Positions 10,134-18,494 of a stretch of DNA of 64,000 nucleotides are shown in pieces; the first letter of the stretch is position 1, and every line of letters begins with the position of its first letter. Under the pieces are notes generated by a model that searched no databases, had not been told where the DNA came from, and saw nothing but the letters and a program-made list of their open reading frames with translations. The DNA is from Caulobacter sp. RHG1 (GTDB taxonomy: Bacteria > Pseudomonadota > Alphaproteobacteria > Caulobacterales > Caulobacteraceae), in NCBI RefSeq assembly GCF_013181195.1, contig NZ_SMZP01000003.1, forward strand, positions 434,001 through 498,000, read 5' to 3'. A program made the position numbers and the translations under genes.

Positions 10134-10642
10134 AGCGCTGGCTGGCCTTCACCCCGCTGCTGGCCCTCGTCGCGGTGGCGGTGCTGTTCGCGGGCTATGC
10201 GCTCAAGCGCGATCCCAAGGTCCAGCCGCACGCCATGGTCGGCAAGCCGGCCCCGGCCCTGTCACTGCCCGACCTGACCACCGGCGTTCCGGCCCCGATC
10301 CGCGTCCCCGGCGAAGGCCCGATCCTGGTCAACTTCTTCGCCTCGTGGTGCGCGCCCTGCGAGATCGAGCACCCGCAGCTGATGGCGCTGAAGGCCCAGG
10401 GCGTGAAGGTGGTCGGCATCGCCTACAAGGACGCGCCGGCCAACACCCAGGCCTTCCTGACGCGCCTGGGCGACCCCTTCGCCGCCCGCCTGGTTGACCG
10501 CGACGGTCGCGCGGGGCTGGAGTTCGGCGTCACCGGCGTGCCCGAGACCTATCTGGTCGGCGCCGACGGCGTGATCATCGCCAAGCACACCGGCCCACTC
10601 ACGCCGGACGCGGCGGAAGACCTGCTGAAGAAGGCCCGCTAG
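10130..10642 (+). CDS. ccmG: thiol:disulfide oxidoreductase CcmG/DsbE
   Basis: A 170-residue membrane-anchored thioredoxin. An N-terminal anchor (LAFTPLLALVAVAVLFAGYAL) precedes a periplasmic domain with the active site WCAPC at residues 73-77 and the CcmG-typical GVPETYLVGADG near 140. It reduces apocytochrome c cysteines before heme attachment. The GTG start overlaps the ccmD stop (GTGA); a longer reading frame would only run through ccmD. This is the last gene of ccmC-D-G; ccmE, ccmF and ccmH are not in the window. Confidence 0.95.
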   Translation: MKRWLAFTPLLALVAVAVLFAGYALKRDPKVQPHAMVGKPAPALSLPDLTTGVPAPIRVPGEGPILVNFFASWCAPCEIEHPQLMALKAQGVKVVGIAYKDAPANTQAFLTRLGDPFAARLVDRDGRAGLEFGVTGVPETYLVGADGVIIAKHTGPLTPDAAEDLLKKAR

Positions 10643-10646
10643 CGCC

Positions 10647-11048
10647 CTAGCGGACGCAGGTCTTCGGCCCCGCCGTCTCGCGCTTCATGCCGACGACCAA
10701 GCCTTGCGCCTCGGCGTTGGCGACCGGAACCAGCGGCCCCTTCGCCTGGGAGACCAGGTAGTCGCAATCCCGATCCTTGTAGGGCGGCGTGTCGCTGGGC
10801 GTCCGGCGCTCGACGATCATCCGCTCCGGCGACAACCAGACCGAAGTGACGTCCGTCACCAGGGTCTGGCGATCCGGCGACCGGATCCAGGTCTCGCCCT
10901 TGCCGCCGACCGAGAGCTCATAGCCATTGGACAGCTTTTCCTTGGCCGCGAACATCGAACCGACGATGGCGGCGATGAACAGGCCGACGGCGGCCAGCAC
11001 GATCAGAAAGACGATCTTGTAGCGGCTCAAGCGGGGACCTCCGGACAT
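10647..11048 (-). CDS. membrane-anchored protein of unknown function
   Basis: Not recognised. The product is 133 residues with one N-terminal membrane segment (about residues 11-33, KIVFLIVLAAVGLFIAAIVG) and a soluble, probably periplasmic part with paired cysteines (one near CDYLVS, one near KTCVR at the end) that could form a disulphide. It is convergent with ccmG (four bases between stops), so it is not part of the ccm operon. Confidence 0.7.
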   Translation of the reverse strand: MSGGPRLSRYKIVFLIVLAAVGLFIAAIVGSMFAAKEKLSNGYELSVGGKGETWIRSPDRQTLVTDVTSVWLSPERMIVERRTPSDTPPYKDRDCDYLVSQAKGPLVPVANAEAQGLVVGMKRETAGPKTCVR

Positions 11049-11081
11049 CAGGGTGCGATCACAGGTCGCGGAGCTACCGCG

Positions 11082-11096
11082 TTAACGGCGCGTTGA
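11082..11096 (+). promoter_or_regulatory. CtrA-box-like site upstream of the 92-aa gene
   Basis: TTAA, seven bases, then TTGA: one mismatch from the CtrA consensus TTAA-N7-TTAA. It sits 44 bases upstream of the ATG at 11140 and overlaps a possible -35 (TTGACC). Confidence 0.4.
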
Positions 11097-11139
11097 CCAT
11101 ACTGGCCGACTTTCCATTAACCATGTTACAGTCTGCGTC

Positions 11140-11418
11140 ATGAGCAACGTCCGTCCCGCCGGTTGGCCGTCCGTACCCGCCAAGACCGCTTCGACGCCCC
11201 CGACGACGGGTGCAGCGGCGCAGACGCGTGCGGCCTTCTTCCAGACGGCTCTAGGCGATCCGGCTCCGACCCGGCCCGCCGCGGCGCCCTCGACGCTGCA
11301 GATGCAGACCATGGCCCAGCCCCAGCAGCGCACCGCGCCGCCCAAGGCCTTCGTGCAGCCGGAAACCCAGCCGCAGAAGGTCCTGCGCCCGGGCTCGCTG
11401 CTGAATATCCTGGTTTAG
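11140..11418 (+). CDS. small proline/alanine-rich protein of unknown function
   Basis: A 92-residue, probably disordered protein rich in Pro, Ala, Thr and Gln, ending in a short hydrophobic motif (VLRPGSLLNILV) that could be a peptide for partner binding or membrane contact. There is no signal peptide. Family not recognised. Support as a gene: it fills the gap between two other genes, and its promoter region holds a CtrA-box-like site. No clear Shine-Dalgarno is visible. Confidence 0.55.
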   Translation: MSNVRPAGWPSVPAKTASTPPTTGAAAQTRAAFFQTALGDPAPTRPAAAPSTLQMQTMAQPQQRTAPPKAFVQPETQPQKVLRPGSLLNILV

Positions 11419-11427
11419 AGAGCCCCG

Positions 11428-11988
11428 TTAGGCCGCCTTCTTGGCGGCCTTGTCCTTCTTGGGCTTCTTGTCCTTCTTCACCTTCTCGGCCTTGGGCGCC
11501 TTGTCCTTCTTGACCTTGGGCGCGGCCTCGGCCGGGTGCAGCTCTGCGCCGGCCATGTCGGACAGCAGGTCCAGGAAGCCCTCGCGCTTGCCGGGTTTCA
11601 GCAGCGCCAGGATCCGGGAATCGGCCATCGCCACCATCGGGCGGATGCTTTCCAGCGCCTCGCGGCCAGCCTCGGTCAGGCGGACGCTGTTGGCGCGGGC
11701 GTCTTCACTCGAGCGCTGGCGCTCCAGGTGGCCCTTGGTGATCATGCGGGCAACCATGTCGGCCAGGGTCGAGCGGTCGATGCCGGTGGCGCGAACCAGG
11801 GCCGTCTGGGTGACGCCCTCGTTCTCGGCCACGGCGGCCAGCACCGCGAACTGACGCTGGGTGACGCCGGCCTCGCCGCACTCCTCGGCATAGATGTCGA
11901 GCGCCAGTTGCAGGACCCGGTGCAGCAGGTGGCTGGGCGAACGCTCCAGCAGACCGCCAACCGCTTTCTCGCCCTTGCCCTTGGCCAT
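11428..11988 (-). CDS. MarR-family transcriptional regulator with lysine-rich tail
   Basis: A 186-residue protein whose residues 15-140 form a MarR winged-helix fold: VTQRQFAVLAAVAENEGVTQTALVRATGIDRSTLADM is the DNA-binding helix-turn-helix, and RANSVRLTEAGREAL the wing and following helix. The last 35 residues are very rich in lysine, alanine and proline (repeated KKDK/PKAEK units), like a histone-tail-type nonspecific DNA-binding extension, unusual for MarR proteins. The ATG at 11988 has GGGGA seven bases upstream, preferred to the ATG seven codons earlier. No target is evident. Confidence 0.87.
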   Translation of the reverse strand: MAKGKGEKAVGGLLERSPSHLLHRVLQLALDIYAEECGEAGVTQRQFAVLAAVAENEGVTQTALVRATGIDRSTLADMVARMITKGHLERQRSSEDARANSVRLTEAGREALESIRPMVAMADSRILALLKPGKREGFLDLLSDMAGAELHPAEAAPKVKKDKAPKAEKVKKDKKPKKDKAAKKAA

Positions 11989-12100
11989 GCTCAGTCCCCG
12001 TCCAGCCACACGTCCCCGAGCCGGCCCATCGGCCGACGGATGAAAACTAGCACCGATAGACGTCGATTTGACGACAGACGGTCCGTGGACGGCGGATGCC

Positions 12101-12721
12101 TCAGAAGCCCCCGTCGGGCGGCTCGGTCGCGGCGGCTTCGTCGCCCTTGGCCATGTGCTTCATGATGAAGGGGATCTGGCTGGCGACGAACACCAGGGCC
12201 AACGGCAGCAAGCCCAGGCGGAACTTGACCCAGGTGTCGGTGCCCTGGGTGTTGCGCACGATCTCGTTCAGCACCGCGACGGCCGCGAAATAGGCGCCGT
12301 AGCGAATCGACAGGGTCCGCCAGGCCGCGTCGGGCATGTGCAGGGCCTCGCCCATGATCACCTTCAGCGGCTGGCGGTTGGTCAGCACGCCGCCGAACAG
12401 GAAGCCGGCCAAGGCCAGGTTGATCACCGTCACCTTGATCTTCACGAAGACGTCGGAGTGGAAGATCAGGCCCAGGGTCCCGAAGATCAGGGCCATGCCG
12501 CCGAAGAACAGCGGCATCAGAGCCAGACGGCGCTCGACCGCGAAACCGATGGCCAGGGCCGCGCCGGAAGCCGCGACCAGAACCCAGGTGGCCTTCTGGA
12601 AGTCCTTGGTGGCGAAATAGGTCACGCCGAACGCAATGGCCGCGCCGTAGTCGACGACCGTCCGCACCCAGCCGTTCTTGTTTTTCCCAGGTTCTGGGGT
12701 CGTCGCCGGCGCTTCGCTCAC
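12101..12721 (-). CDS. yciB: YciB/IspZ septation-family inner-membrane protein
   Basis: A 206-residue protein with five to six membrane segments of the YciB (intracellular septation protein A) family. It shows the family features: DYGAAIAFGVTYFATKD at the start, KVTVINLALAGFLFGGVLTNRQPLKVIMG in the middle, and WRTLSIRYGAYFAAVAVLNEIVRNTQGTDTWVKFRL towards the end. In E. coli YciB links cell envelope synthesis and division. It is three bases downstream of ftsY on the same strand, so the two are probably co-transcribed; ftsY-yciB pairing is common in Caulobacterales as I remember. Confidence 0.9.
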   Translation of the reverse strand: MSEAPATTPEPGKNKNGWVRTVVDYGAAIAFGVTYFATKDFQKATWVLVAASGAALAIGFAVERRLALMPLFFGGMALIFGTLGLIFHSDVFVKIKVTVINLALAGFLFGGVLTNRQPLKVIMGEALHMPDAAWRTLSIRYGAYFAAVAVLNEIVRNTQGTDTWVKFRLGLLPLALVFVASQIPFIMKHMAKGDEAAATEPPDGGF

Positions 12722-12724
12722 GGA

Positions 12725-13666
12725 TCAGTCCTTCAGGCCGACGAGCGAACGCGAAAACGCGCGGGCGTCGAACGGTTGCAGGTCGTCGACCCCTTCGCCC
12801 ACGCCGATCAGCTTGATCGGGCTGTCGGAGGCGCGGGCCACCGGCACCAGCACCCCGCCGCGCGCGGTGCCGTCCAGCTTGGTCATGACAATCCCGGAGA
12901 CGCCGACCTGGTTGCCGAAGATCTTCTCTTGCGCGAGGGCGTTGCGGCCGACGGTGGCGTCCAGCACCAGCAGGGTCTCGTGCGGATAGTCGGGATCGAC
13001 CTTCTTGACCACGCGGATGACCTTGAGCAGCTCGTCCATCAGGCCCTGCTTGTTCTGCAGGCGGCCGGCGGTGTCGATCAGCACGACGTCGTAGTGCTCG
13101 GCCTTGGCGCGCTCGACGGCCTCGTAGGCCAGGGCGGCGGCGTCGGAGCCCGTCGGCTTGGACATGAAGTCGGCCCCGGCCCGGTCGGCCCAGACCTTCA
13201 GCTGCTCGACGGCGGCGGCGCGGAAGGTGTCGCCGGCGGCGATCAGGACGCGAGCCCCCTTCTCGGTCAGGTCGGCGGCGATCTTGCCCAGGGTCGTGGT
13301 CTTGCCCGAGCCGTTGACGCCGATGAACAGCACGACATAGGGGCGTGGACCGCTCAGCGGGTCGAAGCTGCCCTGTCGATCGGAAAGCTCGGCGGCGATC
13401 AGCTCGGCCAGCGCCTCCTTGACCTCGTCGTCGGTCGACGACTTGCCGAAGCGGGCCTTGCCGAAAGCGTCGGTGATGCGGGCGGCGATCTGAGGGCCCA
13501 GGTCGGCCTCGATCAGCATCTCTTCCAGGGCGTCCAGCTGTTCCTGGTCCAGGGGCTTCTTGGTGAAGACCCCCGTGACCTGATCGGTCATCTGCTGGGA
13601 AGACCGGGTCAGGCCTGACGTCAGGCGCTGGAACCAGCCTTTTTTCTGATCGGGCTTATCGCTCAT
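12725..13666 (-). CDS. ftsY: signal recognition particle receptor FtsY
   Basis: A 313-residue SRP GTPase that docks ribosome-SRP complexes to the membrane. A short N-terminal region (about 1-25, basic: KKGWFQRLTSGLTRSSQQ) replaces the long acidic A domain of E. coli. The N domain and G domain follow: GVNGSGKTTTLGKIA (G1), DTFRAAAVEQLKVWA, DTAGRLQNKQGLMDEL (G3), TKLDGTARGG (G4), and GVGEGVDDLQPFDA at the end. Length is normal for alphaproteobacterial FtsY. It is the first gene of the leftward ftsY-yciB unit. Confidence 0.97.
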   Translation of the reverse strand: MSDKPDQKKGWFQRLTSGLTRSSQQMTDQVTGVFTKKPLDQEQLDALEEMLIEADLGPQIAARITDAFGKARFGKSSTDDEVKEALAELIAAELSDRQGSFDPLSGPRPYVVLFIGVNGSGKTTTLGKIAADLTEKGARVLIAAGDTFRAAAVEQLKVWADRAGADFMSKPTGSDAAALAYEAVERAKAEHYDVVLIDTAGRLQNKQGLMDELLKVIRVVKKVDPDYPHETLLVLDATVGRNALAQEKIFGNQVGVSGIVMTKLDGTARGGVLVPVARASDSPIKLIGVGEGVDDLQPFDARAFSRSLVGLKD

Positions 13667-13768
13667 CAGCGCCCCTTTAGTGCAACGGGCGAAAGTGTAA
13701 ATCGGATATTACCGCGTCATGGTTCACAGAACCGGCGCCGGGTGGGGCGCCGAGGGGGATCGACAGGC

Positions 13769-14413
13769 ATGGACGTGCAGCTTGACCCTTTGGGGACCAC
13801 GCTTTTCTGGCTCGACTACGCCGCCGTGGCCGTCTTTGGGGCAACCGGCGCCCTTGCGGCGGCCCGACGCAAGCATGACGTGATCACCTTCGGATTCTTC
13901 GCGGCCATCACCGGAGTCGGCGGCGGCACCCTGCGCGACCTCCTGATCGGGGCGCCCGTGTTCTGGGTGCAGCGGCCGGGCTACATCCTGGCCTGCCTCG
14001 CAGCGGCTGCCGTGGTCTGGCTGCTGGGCAAGCGCGGCTGGCGTTTCCGGGCTCTGCTGTGGCTCGACGCCCTAGGCATGGCCGCCTATGCCGTGGTCGG
14101 CACGGCCAAGGCCCTGAGCCTTGGCGTCCATCCATTCACCGCCTCGGTCATGGGCGTGCTGACCACCGCCTTCGGCGGCGTCATCCGCGACGTGCTGGCC
14201 GAAGAGCCCAACCTACTGCTGCGCCGGGAAATCTATATCACCGCCGCCATGCTGGGAGCCGGGGTGTTCGTGGTGCTGCAGCTGCTGAACGTGCCGTTCT
14301 GGCCGGCCGGAATTGCCGGCTTCGCGGCCGCCTTCGGCCTGCGGGCCTGCGCGATCCTGTTCGGCTGGTCGCTGCCCGGGTTCCACGGCGAGGACGACGC
14401 CGACGCGGCCTAG
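13769..14413 (+). CDS. TRIC/UPF0126 family membrane channel protein
   Basis: A 214-residue membrane protein with two repeated UPF0126 domains, each of three helices. Conserved glycine motifs are GVGGGTLRDLLIG (about residues 50-62) and GVLTTAFGGVIRDVLAEEPNLLLR (about 130-153), as in bacterial homologues of the trimeric intracellular cation (TRIC) channel. Its ion specificity cannot be read from sequence. The ATG at 13769 follows a GAGGGGGA at proper spacing, preferred over the GTG-like extension. Convergent with the following exoprotein gene; stops overlap by four bases. Confidence 0.9.
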   Translation: MDVQLDPLGTTLFWLDYAAVAVFGATGALAAARRKHDVITFGFFAAITGVGGGTLRDLLIGAPVFWVQRPGYILACLAAAAVVWLLGKRGWRFRALLWLDALGMAAYAVVGTAKALSLGVHPFTASVMGVLTTAFGGVIRDVLAEEPNLLLRREIYITAAMLGAGVFVVLQLLNVPFWPAGIAGFAAAFGLRACAILFGWSLPGFHGEDDADAA

Positions 14414-15414
14414 CCCTTCGGCGTCAGCTTGAACGTCACCTTGTAGCCGTCATGGTCGGACAGCACCGGTTGGGCGTCGCCGTCGAATGTGGCCTCGACC
14501 TCGATCGGCGTGACCTCGACCTGATCCCCATTCAGGAAGCCGATCAGGTCCTGCGTATCTAGCCAGGGCGCGTCGCCGTCATACGAGATCTTGGTGTCGC
14601 AGGCGCCGGGCCGGCGGTGGCACCATCGGCTGACCACCTCGAACGGATACTCGGTCATCATGTGGTCGAAGCGGCCGGGCGAACGGCGGATATTGAAGTC
14701 CCCGCCGACGATCAGCGGCGCGCCGGGCGTGCGGTCCGACTGCATAAAGTGCTTCAGCTCTTCGGCCTGCAGGTTGTGGGCGGCGTTGTAGCGGGCGCGC
14801 GGCACGCCCGAGGCGCCATGCGAGTTCAGGTGGGTGTCGGCGATCTCGACCGGCACCGACAGGCCAGGCACCTGCAGGCTGACCAGCATGACGCCCTTGT
14901 TGGCCAGGCAGTCCAGACCCGCGCAGTAGCGGTAGGCGTGCGACTTGACCCAGTCGATGGGATAGTTGCTCAGCACCCACAGGCCGCTGGAGCCCCACTT
15001 ACCCAAGCCCTCGCCCTTGCGCCGATAGCGCACGCGCCGGTACTCGGGCCGTTCGTCCTTGGCGAAGACATTGGGATCGCGCTGGCCCTTGCGGGGGCCG
15101 CGAGCGACATAGGCGTAACCGCTCTCGTCGATCAGGTCCCAGATCTCGTCGCGAAAGCCCTCCTGGATCAGGACGACGTCGGGCTCTTCGCCCTTGGAGC
15201 GCAGAGCGGCCAGCTCGTGGCCGATCTTCTTCAGCGCCGAGCCCCGGCCCTTCCGGATCGGCCAGGGCAGGCCCTCGACATTGTAGGTCATGACGCTGAA
15301 CGTCACGCCGACAGCATCCTTGGATGCGGCCTCGCCGGACACGGGCTCGCTCGCCCGCGCCGGGGCGGCGGCCAGCAGGGCCAGTGCGACAAGAGCCCAG
15401 GCTCGGCGGATCAG
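14410..15414 (-). CDS. exported endonuclease/exonuclease/phosphatase-fold protein, probable CTG start
   Basis: The catalytic part (from the GTG at 15342, 310 residues) has the EEP fold: TYNVEGLPWP, VVLIQEGFRDEIW, IADTHLNSHGA, GGDFNIRRSP and VLSDHDGYKV give the metal and catalytic residues of DNase I/sphingomyelinase-type phosphodiesterases. In frame upstream of that GTG, codons from a CTG at 15414 encode a good signal peptide (LIRRAWALVALALLAAAPARA, cleavage before SEP). The CTG overlaps the mtaB stop as CTGA, and GAGGAG lies eight bases before it; no ATG, GTG or TTG exists in frame further upstream for at least 20 codons. I therefore call a 334-residue exported protein. Substrate unknown (phospholipid, nucleic acid or sugar phosphate). 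Confidence 0.75.
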   Translation of the reverse strand: MIRRAWALVALALLAAAPARASEPVSGEAASKDAVGVTFSVMTYNVEGLPWPIRKGRGSALKKIGHELAALRSKGEEPDVVLIQEGFRDEIWDLIDESGYAYVARGPRKGQRDPNVFAKDERPEYRRVRYRRKGEGLGKWGSSGLWVLSNYPIDWVKSHAYRYCAGLDCLANKGVMLVSLQVPGLSVPVEIADTHLNSHGASGVPRARYNAAHNLQAEELKHFMQSDRTPGAPLIVGGDFNIRRSPGRFDHMMTEYPFEVVSRWCHRRPGACDTKISYDGDAPWLDTQDLIGFLNGDQVEVTPIEVEATFDGDAQPVLSDHDGYKVTFKLTPKG

Positions 15415-16754
15415 GCGGCTCGCTCCTCGGCGATCTGGGCAATGACATGGGCGCCGTCGTGGCCCGTGACCCGGAAGGCGACGATCTCGCCCAGCGGCGC
15501 CTCGCCCTCGAAGCGGATCTCGGTGAAGTCGTCGGCCCGAGCCACGCCCTCGCGCTCGACCAGGCCCGGCAGGGTGCGGCCAACCTGGCGCTGCAGATGA
15601 CGTTCCAGGCCGCGCTGGCCGGCCTCGCGCAGGCGGCGGGCGCGGTCCTTGATCAGCGGCCCCTTCACCGGCGGCATCCGCGCGGCGGGCGTGCCGGGGC
15701 GGGCGCTGTAGGGGAAGACGTGCAGGAAGGCCAGGTCCGCCTCCTCGACCAGACGCAGCGTGTTCTCGAACGCCTCGTCGGTCTCGGTCGGGAAGCCGGC
15801 GATCAGGTCGGCGCCGAAGGCCGTATCGGGACGCACGCGGCGCACCTCCGAGACCAGCTTCAGGGCGTCCTCTCGGCTATGGCGGCGCTTCATGCGCTTG
15901 AGGATCAGGTTGTCGCCAGCCTGCAAGGACAGGTGCAGGTACGGCATCAACCGCGGCTCAGTCTCCAGCAGCTTGAAGAGGTCCGGATCGATCTCGGCCG
16001 CGTCGATCGACGACAGCCGCAGCCGCGGCAGGTCCGGGACCATGCGCAGGATGCGGCCGACCAGTTGGCCCAGGGTCGGAGTCCCCGGCAGGTCCGTGCC
16101 CCACGAGGTGACGTCGACGCCGGTCAGCACGACTTCGCGATAGCCCTCGGCGGCCAGCTTGCGGACCTGCTCGACGACCTCGCCGGCCGGAGCCGAGCGC
16201 GAGTTTCCGCGGCCATAGGGGATGATGCAGAAGGTGCAGCGGTGATCGCAGCCGTTCTGGACCTCGACATAGGCCCGGGCGCGGTCCTTGAGGCCGTCGA
16301 TCAAATGGCCGGCGGTCTCCTTGATCGACATGATGTCGTTGACCCGCACGCGGGTTGAGGTGTCGATCAGCGCGCCCGGGGCGGCCTTCTCGGCATTGCC
16401 CAGCACCAGGTCGATCTCGGGCATGGCGGCGAAGGCGGCGGCGTCGACCTGGGCGGCGCAGCCGGTCACGATGATCCGCGCGCCGGGACGCTCGCGCCGG
16501 GCCTTGCGGATCGCCTGGCGGGCCTGACGCACGGCTTCGTTGGTCACCGCGCAGGTGTTGAACACCACCGCATCCGAAAGACCATCGGCGGCGGCGCGGG
16601 CGCGGATGGCTTCGCTCTCGTAGGCGTTCAGGCGGCAGCCGAAGGTGACGACATCGACGCCGTCCGGGCCGGACAGGGTCGTCGCCGGACCGCCTTCTTC
16701 ACCGGCTTCGGGCTTGGGCTTCGGGGCCGCCTTGATGACGGTGTAGGTCGTCAC
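15411..16754 (-). CDS. mtaB: tRNA t6A37 methylthiotransferase MtaB
   Basis: A 447-residue radical-SAM methylthiotransferase that converts t6A to ms2t6A at position 37 of tRNAs. Domains: UPF0004 with TFGCRLNAYESEAIR near residue 40 and FNTCAVTNEAVRQ, the radical-SAM core with GCDHRCTFCIIPYGRG (cysteines near 168, 172 and 175), and a C-terminal TRAM-like domain from about 375. The MtaB subtype is assigned from the CRLN motif and the length (MiaB has CQMN). A GTG start overlaps the upstream SDR stop (GTGA). It is part of the dapF-SDR-mtaB-EEP overlapping operon. Confidence 0.94.
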   Translation of the reverse strand: MTTYTVIKAAPKPKPEAGEEGGPATTLSGPDGVDVVTFGCRLNAYESEAIRARAAADGLSDAVVFNTCAVTNEAVRQARQAIRKARRERPGARIIVTGCAAQVDAAAFAAMPEIDLVLGNAEKAAPGALIDTSTRVRVNDIMSIKETAGHLIDGLKDRARAYVEVQNGCDHRCTFCIIPYGRGNSRSAPAGEVVEQVRKLAAEGYREVVLTGVDVTSWGTDLPGTPTLGQLVGRILRMVPDLPRLRLSSIDAAEIDPDLFKLLETEPRLMPYLHLSLQAGDNLILKRMKRRHSREDALKLVSEVRRVRPDTAFGADLIAGFPTETDEAFENTLRLVEEADLAFLHVFPYSARPGTPAARMPPVKGPLIKDRARRLREAGQRGLERHLQRQVGRTLPGLVEREGVARADDFTEIRFEGEAPLGEIVAFRVTGHDGAHVIAQIAEERAA

Positions 16755-17590
16755 GGCTTGGCGACACCAGAATCGACAAATTGGGCGAAGGCGTCCTTCC
16801 AGTCCTTGTGCCAGCGCGAAAGGGCCGGACGGTTCTCGATGATGTCGCCCAGGGCCCAGGCCATGCGCTTGTTGTCCAGCTCGCGCGAGACGTCGTTGTC
16901 CGGGCAGAGAACGTAGAAGTCGCCGGCGCCGATGCGCTCCAGCATGAACTCCACGACCTGTTCCGAGGTCCAGGCGGCGGCGGGCTTCTCGCCCGGGCCG
17001 CGCTTGGTCATGCCGGTGAAAGTGTAGCCGGGGACCAGCAGATGAGCGCTGACCTGGCAGCCTTCCGTTTCGCGCAAGGTGTGGGCCAGGCCCTCGGTCA
17101 GCGACTTCACCGCCGACTTGGAGACGTTGTAGGCCGTGTCGCCCGGCGGCTGGGTAATGCCCTGCTTGGAGCCGGTGTTGATGATCAGGCCGGGATTGCC
17201 CGAGGCGGCCATGTCCTCGCCGAACACCTGAACGCCGTTGATCACGCCCCACAGGTTGACGTCGAGAATGCGCTTCCAGGCGTCGTCGCCAGCGAACGCG
17301 TCGCCGCCACCGCCGACCCCGGCGTTGTTCATCAGGATGTCGACCGACCCATAGGCTTCGATCGCGGCGGCCTTCAGGGCCTCCACGGCCGCGCGGTCCG
17401 ACACGTCGGTCGGAACGGCCAGGGCGCCGATGGCCTCGGCCTCGGTCTTCAGCTTGCGAGCGGTGACGTCGGCCATGACGACGTTGAGGCCCAAGGCGCG
17501 GAACGCCTTGGCGGCGGCTAGGCCGATGCCGTCGGCGGCGCCGGTGATGACGGCGGTCTTGCCTTGAGCCAGTGCAGGATGGACGGTCAT
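16751..17590 (-). CDS. short-chain dehydrogenase/reductase (SDR)
   Basis: A 279-residue classical SDR with a Rossmann cofactor motif TGAADGIGLAAAKAF (from residue 16), NNAGVGGGG, and the catalytic triad in SKQ...YNVSK (Ser about 140, Tyr about 154, Lys about 158). The acidic residue after the second strand (MADV) suggests NAD rather than NADP. Its substrate is unknown. Its start overlaps the dapF stop (ATGA) and its stop overlaps mtaB, so translation is coupled along the operon. Confidence 0.9.
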   Translation of the reverse strand: MTVHPALAQGKTAVITGAADGIGLAAAKAFRALGLNVVMADVTARKLKTEAEAIGALAVPTDVSDRAAVEALKAAAIEAYGSVDILMNNAGVGGGGDAFAGDDAWKRILDVNLWGVINGVQVFGEDMAASGNPGLIINTGSKQGITQPPGDTAYNVSKSAVKSLTEGLAHTLRETEGCQVSAHLLVPGYTFTGMTKRGPGEKPAAAWTSEQVVEFMLERIGAGDFYVLCPDNDVSRELDNKRMAWALGDIIENRPALSRWHKDWKDAFAQFVDSGVAKP

Positions 17591-18435
17591 GCGGCCACCG
17601 GGAGCTTGCCGGTGAAGTCCATGCTGACCGGGCCGGTCATGATCACGTGGCCATCGCTCTCGCGCCATTCGATGACGAGCGAGCCGCTCTCGAACTGAAT
17701 CCGGGCCTTGCGGTCGGTCAGGCCCCGGCGCACGGCCGCGACCTGGGCGGCGCAGGCGCCCGTCCCGCAGGCCGAGGTCAGGCCCGCGCCGCGTTCCCAG
17801 ACCTTCAGCTGGATATGGTCGCGAGCGGCGATGTGCGCGAAGCCGACATTGACGCCTTCGGGAAACAGCGGGTGATGCTCGACCAGCGAGCCCGTGCCGG
17901 TGGCGAACTCATCCGAGACCGGGGCGTCGACGAAGAACACGACGTGCGGATTGCCCATCGAGACGCAGACCGGCGTGTGAACCAGCGGCGCGTCGATCGG
18001 ACCGACCTGCAGTTCGACGCGCTCGGTGTTCATCTCTTCGGACAGCGGGATCTGGGTCCAGTCGAGGGCCGGCGGGCCCATGTCGACCGTAACCAGCTTC
18101 TCGCCGGCGGCGACGCCCGACAGGCGTCCGGCGCTGGTGTCGAAGGCCACGGCCTCCTTGCCCGACGACTGCATCAGCAGCCAGGCCACGCAGCGGGTGC
18201 CGTTGCCGCACGCGCCAATCTCGTCGCCATCGGAATTCCAGAATCGCACATAGGCCGCCGCGCCCGGCGCCTTGGGCGGGTCGATGGCGATCACCTGGTC
18301 GCAGCCGACGCCGCCGTCCCCACGTTTGGCGATCGCGCGGATCTCCTCGGGGGTCGGTTCAAAAGCTTGCGTGGCGGTCTCGATGACGACGAAGTCGTTG
18401 CCGAGCCCATTCATCTTCAGGAAGGTGCGGCTCAT
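17587..18435 (-). CDS. dapF: diaminopimelate epimerase
   Basis: A 282-residue PLP-independent epimerase of lysine and peptidoglycan precursor synthesis (LL- to meso-diaminopimelate). The two catalytic cysteines are in ACGNGTRCVAW (about residue 76) and TSACGTGACAAQ (about residue 224); the N-terminus MSRTFLKMNGLGNDFVV is typical and fixes the start at 18435. It is the first gene of an overlapping leftward operon (dapF-SDR-mtaB-EEP), divergent from the 198-aa gene. Confidence 0.97.
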   Translation of the reverse strand: MSRTFLKMNGLGNDFVVIETATQAFEPTPEEIRAIAKRGDGGVGCDQVIAIDPPKAPGAAAYVRFWNSDGDEIGACGNGTRCVAWLLMQSSGKEAVAFDTSAGRLSGVAAGEKLVTVDMGPPALDWTQIPLSEEMNTERVELQVGPIDAPLVHTPVCVSMGNPHVVFFVDAPVSDEFATGTGSLVEHHPLFPEGVNVGFAHIAARDHIQLKVWERGAGLTSACGTGACAAQVAAVRRGLTDRKARIQFESGSLVIEWRESDGHVIMTGPVSMDFTGKLPVAA

Positions 18436-18494
18436 GACGCGGCTATATAGTGGAAAGCGGGGCAAAATGCACCGCAGCGGGACGACGCAGTAGC

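Noticed and set aside
12068..13618. 516-aa open frame on + across yciB and ftsY
   Set aside because: Antisense shadow; both minus-strand genes are well supported by motifs.
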